From Chlamydiales bacterium (GTDB taxonomy: Bacteria; Chlamydiota; Chlamydiia; Chlamydiales; JAJFMA01): a stretch of DNA of 64,000 nt. A program made the position numbers and the translations under genes. Positions 34,909 through 42,641 of the stretch are shown here, in pieces (within the stretch, counting starts at the first letter, position 1; each line of letters begins with the position of its first letter). Location of the stretch: assembly GCA_030679955.1 (NCBI GenBank), contig JAUXSF010000030.1, forward strand, positions 1 to 64,000. Direction: 5' to 3'. The notes under the pieces are model-generated. The model did no database searches. It saw only the letters and a program-made list of their open reading frames with translations, and was not told the origin of the DNA.

Positions 34909-35733
34909 CTATCCGTTCTTTTCAAGGTCAGCTATGCGAGCTTTAAGACGTTCGTTTTCTTCACGAAGGTGTTCGTTACGTGTTTGTACGGTGCCTAAAG
35001 TCTTTTCTAATTCTTTTACCTCAGCTTCGTCCAATTCCAACCAGCCCGTGCCTTTAGGCTTGCTCGGAGGCATCGGTTCGCCTTCACGAGATGCCTTCAG
35101 CTGCTCTTCCCATATTTCGTGCAGGCTTTTAATTCGGTCATACAGTTTGCGAATGTTCAGTAGATTTTCTTCTTCAGAGGGCCGTGGCGTCCTTCCGGTG
35201 CTAGCCAGGCCTATTTCACGCGCTAGCGATAGGGGAGGGGGTAATGGCTCGGTTGACTCTCCTTCACCTTTCTCCAGCTGAGCCAATAACCTATCGACCT
35301 TTCGCAGCTCTTGCGCTGTTGAGGATGTGAGGAGAGCGCGCTCTTCCTCGACAACAAAGTCTGGTGTTGGAGGTGGCACCTCCACTATTGGCATCACGGG
35401 GGGAGGAGGTAGTGACTCTGTTGGAATAGCAGGCACCTTCTGTTCAATCAACGTATCGACCTGCGCTTGCAGGGTGTCAATGATGACATCTTTGGTGTGC
35501 AGATCTTCGCGCAGCTGCTCGATATTGGTATCCTTTGTCGCTGCCTGCAATGTCAGCAGCAGTGCATTGGCCAAATACCTGTTGTGACGAAGCAGCAACT
35601 GGTTAATCAACGAAATGCCACCACCTTTGTCTGCTTTGGAGGAGTACAAGACCCCACGAGCATCTGCGACAAGAAGCTGTGGCACTTCGCGCACTAGCTT
35701 TAGATTATTTTCGATCTCTTCATCGTTTAGCAT
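34909..35733 (-). CDS. Coiled-coil hypothetical protein (274 aa)
   Basis: Soluble protein with helical N-terminal region (1-100), Pro-rich linkers (SLPPPPVMPIVEVPPPTPD and TEPLPPPLSLA) and a C-terminal coiled coil (about 225-272, rich in Glu, Leu, Arg). No enzyme motif. It lies 9 bases after valS and 6 before the GT9 gene and so belongs to their operon. Unknown function. Confidence 0.75.
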   Translation of the reverse strand: MLNDEEIENNLKLVREVPQLLVADARGVLYSSKADKGGGISLINQLLLRHNRYLANALLLTLQAATKDTNIEQLREDLHTKDVIIDTLQAQVDTLIEQKVPAIPTESLPPPPVMPIVEVPPPTPDFVVEEERALLTSSTAQELRKVDRLLAQLEKGEGESTEPLPPPLSLAREIGLASTGRTPRPSEEENLLNIRKLYDRIKSLHEIWEEQLKASREGEPMPPSKPKGTGWLELDEAEVKELEKTLGTVQTRNEHLREENERLKARIADLEKNG

Positions 35734-35742
35734 GAACTAAAC

Positions 35743-38592
35743 CTAACTTAGGTTTTGTAGCTTAGATGCAACTTCCACTAGTTCCTTCTCGCTTTGCTGC
35801 AACTGGTCCCGTTGCTTTTGCAGCAGCTCTGCGGGAGCTCGCGCTACAAAATCTGGGTTCTCCAACTGCTTCTTAAGCTTCTCGATGGACAGGCCTAGCT
35901 TATCTTGTTCTTTAGCTAGCCTGACACGCTCTTTATCTAGCAGCTCTTGCGGAAGGGGGATCATTATCTTAACAGTATCCAACATACCGGTAGAAGCAAA
36001 GCCCAAATGCGGCTCGCCGTTGGTGTGAACCTTAAGTCCATGAGTACGAACGAGCGCCTCAATAATACCGCTATTGGCTTCCAGAGCCTGTATATTTGGA
36101 TCGTCAGCTTGACCCACGAGGTGAACCTCTGTCAGGGTCGATGGGGGCAGCTGCATCTCACCGCGGATATTGCGGATTGTGTAAACCGCACGCTCGACCA
36201 GATCAAAGGAGGCGTTAATAACAGGATTGATATCCGACTCACGAACAACCTGAGGATATGCTGCAACAGCACACGCTTCGGATTGAAGTGCCTTTATCGC
36301 TTCCTGAGTATACGGATCGGCAGTTGGTGATGCTTCAACACCCGCAAAATGTGTTTTTAGGTGCTGGAACAGCTCTTCCGTGATGAACGGTGCCATTGGA
36401 TGTAGTAAGCGCATCGCTTGGCAAAGAACGATTACTAACACCTTTTGCTTGTTCTGGCGATCTTGTGGAGTGCCCCGCTTGCCGTATAACACTGGCTTAG
36501 CGATTTCTAGGTAGAAAGCGCAGAACTCCTTCCAGAAGAAGTCATAAGCCTCCATGGCTGCTTGGTCATAAGCATAGACCGCTAGCTTCTCATTGACATC
36601 GCGTACTGTGCGATTCAGTACAGATAATATCCAGTGATCTTCGAGGGCTAGAAGGCTTTCATCCAGACCTTGACCCAAAGCCTCTGCAGTCAATGCAGGA
36701 TCGCTGTCTAAATGCATGAAGACAAAGCGTGCACCGTTCCACACTTTGTTGGTGAAGTTTTTGAACTCTTCAAAACGTCGGCGGTCCAGGTCTATCTGTC
36801 GCGCTTGTGTCGCGCTTGCGCATAATGCCATGCGCATGGCATCTGTGCCATATTCTTGAATGACTTCCAATGGGTCGATGATGTTGCCTTTCGACTTGGA
36901 CATCTTTTCCCACTTACTCTTCACATCTTTCGGTACAGGTTTGCCAAGGTCATAAGTCTTGCGCTCTTCTTCACTTAGGTAAGTGATTCCACCGCCTTCA
37001 TTATCACGCCAATAGGATTTGCCATAGATAAGGCCGTGTAGAAATACTTGTGGAAAGGGTGCCTCACCTAAAGCATATTCTCCCATCAGGATCATGCGGG
37101 CCACCCAGAAGAATAAGATGTCGTGCCCAGTGATCAATAAACTGTTTGGATAGAATTTCTTTAAATCATCGGTTTTTTCAGGCCACCCAAGGGTGCTAAA
37201 AGGCCATAGGCCAGACGAGAACCATGTGTCGAGGACATCTTCATCTTGCGCCCACTCATCTGGTGCCGCAAGAACTTCGGGAGGAACGCCCTCACCATCA
37301 TAGCACAAGCACACTTCAGGGTTGTCAATGCGGTACCAGATGGGGATGCGATGACCCCACCATAGCTGACGGCTAATGCACCAATCGCGTAGGTTGTCGA
37401 TCCAATGGAAGTACACTTTGTCCCAATGCTTAGGCATAAGTTGTACGCGTTGATCTTCAACAGCCGCGCGCAGTTTTGGTGCGAAGTGATCCATGCGCAC
37501 AAACCACTGTTTGGACATATATGGCTCAATAACAGCTTTTGAGCGGTATGAGAGGCCAACACGATTGACGTGTGGTTCCACTTTTACCAGCAAGCCGAGC
37601 TCTTTCATCGCCGCCACAACAGCAACTCGAGCTTCTTCAACCGTCATGCCGGCAAACTTGCCGCCATTTTCGTTAATGCGTGCATCTGGAGTTAGGACAT
37701 TAATGAACTCCAGACCTTGGCGTAGGGCCATCTGATAGTCGTTCGGATCGTGAGCAGGCGTAATCTTAACCGCACCAGTGCCGAACTCAGGGTCGACAAA
37801 GTGGTCGGCGATAATGGTGATTTCGCGTCCTACCAGCGGTAGCAGTATTTTTTTGCCGACCAGGTCTTTGTAGCGTTCATCTCGCGGCGATACAGCTACC
37901 GCGGTATCCCCGAGCATAACCTCGGGGCGCGTTGTGGCGATAACAACACTGCCGCTGCCATCAGCAAAGGGATAGCGCAAGTGCCAAAGAAAAGTTTGCC
38001 GTTCTTCATACTCGACCTCGTCATCTGCCAAGGCCGTTTGTGTCACGGGATCCCAATTGACCAAGTAATCGCCGCGGTAAATAAGGCCAGCGTCGTATAA
38101 CTTTTTGAACATTACCCGCACAGCGCTGTTGGCACCAGGATCCATGGTAAAGCGTTCGCGTTCCCAGTCACAGCTGCAGCCTAGGGCCTTGAGCTGGTCT
38201 GTGATACGTTTTTGGCTATCCTCTTTCCAATTCCATACGCGCTTTAGGAAACCTTCGCGACCATATTCGGGACGTCTCTTGCCCTCGGTCTTTAACAAGT
38301 GGCGTTCGACAACAGTCTGCGTTGCAATGCCGGCATGGTCGGTTCCTGGCACCCAAAGCGTTTCTTTGCCAAGCATGCGTTGCCAGCGGACGATCACATC
38401 CTGTAGCGTGCTGACCAAAGCATGACCCATGTGCAACACACCAGTGACGTTAGGTGGCGGCATGACTATGCTGAAGGGCTCCTTGGTGGATTTCGGATTA
38501 GCACTGAAGATGCGTTTCTGCTGCCAAAAAGCATACCATTTCTTCTCGACATCTGTTGCTTCATAAGCCTTAGGTAGTTCCGTCTCTGTCAT
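35743..38592 (-). CDS. valS: Valyl-tRNA synthetase
   Basis: A 949-residue class I aminoacyl-tRNA synthetase charging tRNA-Val. It has the HIGH-type motif as NVTGVLHMGHAL near residue 50, the editing domain with TTRPEVMLGDTAV, the KMSKS motif in WEKMSKSKGNIIDP, the anticodon-binding domain, and a C-terminal coiled coil (QELLDKERVRLAKEQDKL...), all expected for ValRS. The frame extends to a TTG at 38607, but the ATG at 38592 is the likely start. First gene of an operon with a coiled-coil gene and a GT9 gene. Confidence 0.97.
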   Translation of the reverse strand: MTETELPKAYEATDVEKKWYAFWQQKRIFSANPKSTKEPFSIVMPPPNVTGVLHMGHALVSTLQDVIVRWQRMLGKETLWVPGTDHAGIATQTVVERHLLKTEGKRRPEYGREGFLKRVWNWKEDSQKRITDQLKALGCSCDWERERFTMDPGANSAVRVMFKKLYDAGLIYRGDYLVNWDPVTQTALADDEVEYEERQTFLWHLRYPFADGSGSVVIATTRPEVMLGDTAVAVSPRDERYKDLVGKKILLPLVGREITIIADHFVDPEFGTGAVKITPAHDPNDYQMALRQGLEFINVLTPDARINENGGKFAGMTVEEARVAVVAAMKELGLLVKVEPHVNRVGLSYRSKAVIEPYMSKQWFVRMDHFAPKLRAAVEDQRVQLMPKHWDKVYFHWIDNLRDWCISRQLWWGHRIPIWYRIDNPEVCLCYDGEGVPPEVLAAPDEWAQDEDVLDTWFSSGLWPFSTLGWPEKTDDLKKFYPNSLLITGHDILFFWVARMILMGEYALGEAPFPQVFLHGLIYGKSYWRDNEGGGITYLSEEERKTYDLGKPVPKDVKSKWEKMSKSKGNIIDPLEVIQEYGTDAMRMALCASATQARQIDLDRRRFEEFKNFTNKVWNGARFVFMHLDSDPALTAEALGQGLDESLLALEDHWILSVLNRTVRDVNEKLAVYAYDQAAMEAYDFFWKEFCAFYLEIAKPVLYGKRGTPQDRQNKQKVLVIVLCQAMRLLHPMAPFITEELFQHLKTHFAGVEASPTADPYTQEAIKALQSEACAVAAYPQVVRESDINPVINASFDLVERAVYTIRNIRGEMQLPPSTLTEVHLVGQADDPNIQALEANSGIIEALVRTHGLKVHTNGEPHLGFASTGMLDTVKIMIPLPQELLDKERVRLAKEQDKLGLSIEKLKKQLENPDFVARAPAELLQKQRDQLQQSEKELVEVASKLQNLS

Positions 38593-38657
38593 GACCGCTT
38601 TGTCCAATTATGTAGTTCTTTGGGCTATAACATATCACGTCGAGAAGGAGAATTCAA

Positions 38658-38772
38658 CGCTGAAGGACCCAAGGGACATTAGGGACGAAAGAGGCCTTAG
38701 GGACATAAAACTTAGGAAGCTCCAGTCGCTATTGTCCCTTTCGTCCCTATTGTCTCTTTTGTCTCTTTTTAA
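38658..38772. repeat. Inverted pair of 9-base GTCCCTTTC-type repeats
   Basis: The left side reads GGACCCAAGGGACATTAGGG and continues with GGGACATAA; the right side reads GTCCCTTTCGTCCCTATT and GTCTCTTTTGTCTC, a 9-base period on the opposite strand. It ends in an A tract. Probably a terminator-like or REP-type structure upstream of the next promoter; it resembles 19134-19218. Confidence 0.75.
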
Positions 38773-38794
38773 AAAAAAAATAGTAAACAAAGTC

Positions 38795-38824
38795 ATGACT
38801 TTAATATTAAGTTATTACTATAAT
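38795..38824 (+). promoter_or_regulatory. Candidate promoter of the 39000 gene
   Basis: ATGACT (38795-38800) and TATAAT (38819-38824) with an 18-base spacer, one mismatch from the -35 consensus. It would give a leader of about 170 bases. Confidence 0.5.
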
Positions 38825-38879
38825 ACTAACATGACGCTATGGCACGCGTTTTGCAGATGGTATATATAAATACTCGAAA

Positions 38880-38897
38880 GGGGCCTGAGAGGGCCCC
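38880..38897 (+). promoter_or_regulatory. Strong GC hairpin in the leader of the 39000 gene
   Basis: GGGGCC-TGAGAG-GGCCCC forms a six-pair all-GC stem about 100 bases before the start codon. It is not followed by a T run, so it is more likely a leader structure than a terminator. Role unknown. Confidence 0.5.
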
Positions 38898-38999
38898 AGG
38901 TGCCCCTAGAAACCTTGAACATTATCAGCCGAAATTTTGAATAATTGCCTATGTGATATAATGCAGGTAGAAGGTCAAGGAGAACGGAGCGGAGGCATT

Positions 39000-40826
39000 A
39001 TGTACAAAATACAAAGAGTACATCAACTAGCTAAGGCCCTACAGAACCAAGAGAACGTTATCCTAACCCGTAATGGGGAATGGAAAGCGCGCGGAGGCTT
39101 AGTTAATGGCCTCCAGAGCCTCTTGGGGCTACAGGACAATCGTCGTCTAGCTTTTGCTAAGAGCTTTGTCAAAGCTCTAGATGAGCTAGAAGTAATACCT
39201 GTACGCTTTTCAGGCGACTCTAAGATGCCTGAAGATCAAGTAGTAGACTTTAAGGGCTATCTTGAAGCCGGTTCTGCACTCCTCCCTCTCCTTGACAAGT
39301 TCTCCGCTCCAGAAGCCAAAGAGCTCCGTCTCCGCCTCCAAGAGCGTCTAGTAGGCCTTCAGTACCGCCTAGAAGTAACTAATGGTGGTCTAGACTCCGC
39401 TGAACCTTCAGAAGAGCTATTCTTACAACTTGGCCAATGGGCTGCTGAGTGGAAATCGCAACAAAATGCCTTCTACGGATCCGAGCTTGAGTTCGACGAT
39501 GCACGCCGCTTGCATGACGCAAGCCGTCACCCAGCCTTCGTTGAACTTTTAGCCAATGACCTTCACATGCGTGAAGAGTTCTTCCAATGGACCATCCGCG
39601 ATCGCGTGGATGTAGAGACCTTCATCCAATTCCCAGCCTTACGTGAAAAATTGTTCCAAGCATACCTAACCGCCCGTATCGGACGCTTCGGTGGTAATGC
39701 TCTTCGCATACAAAAACTAATGGAAGCTTCTGGTTCACGCAAAGTAGTTACCTTACCCTTCGAAGGTCATGACATCAGCATCCTTGACGACCAACGCGCC
39801 GTGACCTTACGTGGTAACTACCGCCTGACCATCAAACAAGCCTTCAGCGTGTTCGCTGCCAAAATGGAACGCGTAGGTGACTTAGAGTTTTTCAGCAACG
39901 GTATCAACAACTGGAACTCACACCTTCTAGGCTGGTGGGATGCCGATGCTAAAGAGTACCATTTGATCGACCTTAACCGCGCCGCTTGGTGGAAAGAGCT
40001 CCCTGTTCTTGAAGTAATAAATCAACAAGAAGCCAAAGACCGCTACGGTGATAACCTAGACGGTAAACAGTGGACTTTAGGTGTTAACGCAACCCGCACT
40101 ACCCGCACTCTTAACCCTGATGCTAGCCATGCCTTCGTCGAAGTTGTAGTACCCATGAACGATGCTAAATACGCCGTATACGCAATGGGTAAATTCGCCA
40201 CTACCTATGCAGGTAGCATGTTCGACTCCCTCAAACTCTTCACTGCTACCTTGCGCGCTACCGTCGCTTACCCCGACGAGAATATATTCTATACTCACCG
40301 CGAGCACGTACGTCGCAACTTCAGCATGACCCCAGCCGAAGGCATGCGCTATTTGGAATCTATCCGCCAAGACATCCTGAAAGCTCGTGATGGTAACTTT
40401 ACTTACCAGATCGAGTCTGAAAACTGCGCTAAATGGATCCAAGACAAAATGGAAGAACAATTCGGTAAAGAACGCGTTGGTAACCTCTTCCGTATCGCCA
40501 TGTTAGACACTGAACCTCCAGGAGCTGCCTCTAGCTTATTTGCTCTTCTACGCCAACTACCTCGCGACCTACATAGCCCAGTGCTTTCCTTCTTGCACTA
40601 CATGATCGGTGCCTGGCGCGGTATCTGGGTGTTGGAAAACGGCGAGCGCAAATGGGTATCTGTAACCACCACCCAGTTCTGGCAAGATAAAGTATGCTAT
40701 ATCCCTGCAGTGCTACACACCGACCTTCAAGAGCAACTTGTCCCTTTGCCAGCCTACGCGACCATCTCTGGCGCTAGTGCCGCTGCGCACCAAGCTGTTC
40801 GCGAGGATTACCTCGTGGCTGCATAA
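39000..40826 (+). CDS. Hypothetical protein with papain-like His...Asn-Cys signature (608 aa)
   Basis: Large soluble protein; no signal peptide or membrane segment. Residues 377-384 (HAFVEVVV) and 470-482 (YQIESENCAKWIQ, Cys476) have the order and spacing of the His strand and Asn-Cys helix of circularly permuted NlpC/P60 or LRAT-like papain folds. The two lie about 100 residues apart, as in that group. The first half (1-350) is helical and not recognised. The ATG at 39000 follows GGAGGCATT and is preferred over an ATG-less extension. It may be a cysteine peptidase or acyltransferase; this is a motif-level proposal only. A homology search was not possible. Confidence 0.7.
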   Translation: MYKIQRVHQLAKALQNQENVILTRNGEWKARGGLVNGLQSLLGLQDNRRLAFAKSFVKALDELEVIPVRFSGDSKMPEDQVVDFKGYLEAGSALLPLLDKFSAPEAKELRLRLQERLVGLQYRLEVTNGGLDSAEPSEELFLQLGQWAAEWKSQQNAFYGSELEFDDARRLHDASRHPAFVELLANDLHMREEFFQWTIRDRVDVETFIQFPALREKLFQAYLTARIGRFGGNALRIQKLMEASGSRKVVTLPFEGHDISILDDQRAVTLRGNYRLTIKQAFSVFAAKMERVGDLEFFSNGINNWNSHLLGWWDADAKEYHLIDLNRAAWWKELPVLEVINQQEAKDRYGDNLDGKQWTLGVNATRTTRTLNPDASHAFVEVVVPMNDAKYAVYAMGKFATTYAGSMFDSLKLFTATLRATVAYPDENIFYTHREHVRRNFSMTPAEGMRYLESIRQDILKARDGNFTYQIESENCAKWIQDKMEEQFGKERVGNLFRIAMLDTEPPGAASSLFALLRQLPRDLHSPVLSFLHYMIGAWRGIWVLENGERKWVSVTTTQFWQDKVCYIPAVLHTDLQEQLVPLPAYATISGASAAAHQAVREDYLVAA

Positions 40827-40927
40827 AACTGGTTGTTGTGCTTTATAAAGAGCACGTTAAGATTTAGCGTAGTCTTTTATCTTCTGTGGTATAAGAAATA
40901 GCTTATACGCATCACAGGAGAGGTGAC

Positions 40928-42121
40928 ATGCAAGCAATATCGGGTCTGATGGGTATAAGCCCTCAGACATCTAGTCCTAAGACGACGACAAATGTACAGC
41001 CAACCACCTGGCCATTGGTAGGAAGCCTATTCGCTGCCTGTTCGATGGTCAACACAGGGGAAAAATCTTCCTCTATCTGGGACGTCATAAAGTTCGATGC
41101 TAGAGTAATCGACTTGATGCCCGACCTCTCCACCATCACCGATTCCGCTAATGTTATCAGCCAAGAAATGTTTGGAATCTTGCCCATCGCTATGCGCGTG
41201 GCTTTTGCTAGCGTCGCCGTGCTCAATATCTTCTTGCTGCCAATCTTTCTGCAGGAACTAAAGGATATGATTCCTAGAGTTCTTATGAAACTACATACAG
41301 GACTCGCGATTGATAAGACCGTTAACATTGCTTACATGGCAGCGTTGTCAGCAGCGATGGTTGCTCTTACAGCATTGGGCGTTAAAGAGTTCTGTGAAAT
41401 ATTTCAAGTGACTCCAGTTCTGGTACATAGATTACTAGACTACATCATGCCGTGGATCAGTTATGCTCTGCGTGTCGTTATGATTGTTCAGCTGATGGAC
41501 ATTGTCACAGGCATGCGTTTCCAGCGCGAGATTGACCACACCCTGAGTCCTGAACAGCGTCGCCCATCTTGGATGTCGGCTGACCAAAGTTTCATCGCCA
41601 GCGTCGCTTATCTGCCTTTATCGCCAGTGCTCTATGTTTTCCAAGGTGCATTGGATAGTTACCGTTCGGCGTCTGATAGCATCGCAGTAATGCGCGATCG
41701 TCGTCGATACCTACGTCGTTGCAATGGATTTAGCCAAGGATTTAACAAAACTGTGGCTCAGTTAGATAGGGGTTTACGCAATTGGTGGTGGAATCCTGTG
41801 TCGGCCTATGTTGCAATGCGTCAGACCAATCGTTTAGCGCACGAGCTGCGTGACCGCTCAGTGTCATACATCCGCAACCAAGTGTTTGGGTTGGGAGCTA
41901 ACATCTTTGCTGGCTTTAGCATGATCGCAACGAATGTGGTAGCGGTAGCTGTGCTAAGTGTAGGTTCTGCAGGCTTTTACATCTCGCAAACAGTGCACAG
42001 ATGGAACATGGTAACGCCGGTGACCTATAGCGATAAGAAAGGCGTTAACAGTGAGCTGTCTAGCGTGTTTCGTGGCCTTTCCTTCGGCGCTAATAAGTTA
42101 GCCACCAAACTCGCAGGCTAG
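40928..42121 (+). CDS. Hypothetical multi-pass membrane protein (397 aa)
   Basis: Four or five hydrophobic segments: about 85-105, 125-150, 175-195 and 320-345. A cytosolic-type basic region lies between 200 and 310. The stretch RNWWWNPVSAYVAMRQTNRL has the NP-x-S/A pattern with basic residues also found in the small proteins at 5196 and 5708, a weak hint of common origin. GGAGAGGTGAC, a near-complete anti-16S match, precedes the ATG, suggesting high translation. Function unknown. Confidence 0.75.
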   Translation: MQAISGLMGISPQTSSPKTTTNVQPTTWPLVGSLFAACSMVNTGEKSSSIWDVIKFDARVIDLMPDLSTITDSANVISQEMFGILPIAMRVAFASVAVLNIFLLPIFLQELKDMIPRVLMKLHTGLAIDKTVNIAYMAALSAAMVALTALGVKEFCEIFQVTPVLVHRLLDYIMPWISYALRVVMIVQLMDIVTGMRFQREIDHTLSPEQRRPSWMSADQSFIASVAYLPLSPVLYVFQGALDSYRSASDSIAVMRDRRRYLRRCNGFSQGFNKTVAQLDRGLRNWWWNPVSAYVAMRQTNRLAHELRDRSVSYIRNQVFGLGANIFAGFSMIATNVVAVAVLSVGSAGFYISQTVHRWNMVTPVTYSDKKGVNSELSSVFRGLSFGANKLATKLAG

Positions 42122-42136
42122 AGGAACGAGGATTTT

Positions 42137-42585
42137 AACGCAAAGACGCCAAGGCGCAAAGGCACAGAGAAGGATCAAAGCCCATTAACAACACGACTAA
42201 TGCCATCTGTGACTCGGTGACTACCGAAGTTGATGAGTAGACCTAGCTTTAGGCCTGTAAGTCTTAGATAGGTGAGTAGTTGTGATTCATAAATAGGCTG
42301 ATTCTTCTCTGTCGCCTTTACTTCGATAATCACTTTGTTATTGGCCAGAACATCCAAATACAGAGGATCTCTAATAGTAACGCCTTTGTAGGATACCGGT
42401 ATCGCTATCTGCCTTTGAACTTCAATACCGCATAATGTCAGTTCATGACAAAGAGCTGATTCATAAATACTTTCAAGCAATCCAGGACCGCCAAGAGCTA
42501 CGTGTACCTCAATTGCCGCTCCTATGATCTTGCGTGAAAGCTCATTTTCCATCTTTGCGCCTCTGCGCCTTAGCGTCTTTGCGTT
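42137..42585 (-). mobile_element. GxxExxY cassette: gene inside the AACGCAAAGACGC palindromic repeat
   Basis: The left arm AACGCAAAGACGCCAAGGCG (from 42137) and the right arm CGCCTTAGCGTCTTTGCG (to 42585) are inverted. The gene (42175-42552) fills the space between them: its stop lies in the left arm's tail (GAAGGATCA) and its ATG directly abuts the right arm (CCATCTTTGCGCC). Gene-less copies of the palindrome are at 7292-7357 and 33893-33958. Whether it transposes is not shown. Confidence 0.7.
42175..42552 (-). CDS. GxxExxY family protein
   Basis: 125 residues with the family name motif as GLLESIYE near residues 23-30. A following strand set DVLANNKVIIEVKA has the Asp...Glu-x-Lys pattern of PD-(D/E)xK nuclease folds, which fits the suggestion that this family is nuclease-like, but activity is unknown. 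The C-terminus has the typical KLGLLINFGS. Length is normal for the family, and the gene is intact. Families of this type often occur in many copies in PVC bacteria. Confidence 0.9.
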   Translation of the reverse strand: MENELSRKIIGAAIEVHVALGGPGLLESIYESALCHELTLCGIEVQRQIAIPVSYKGVTIRDPLYLDVLANNKVIIEVKATEKNQPIYESQLLTYLRLTGLKLGLLINFGSHRVTDGISRVVNGL

Positions 42586-42641
42586 GAATTTTTTAATATT
42601 ATAAAAATGACTTTGATTTGTGACTAGGATATTTTTGGCTG

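Noticed and set aside
42175-42552. Toxin-antitoxin module
   Set aside because: No second small gene partners the GxxExxY gene, and the family is not a known toxin or antitoxin.
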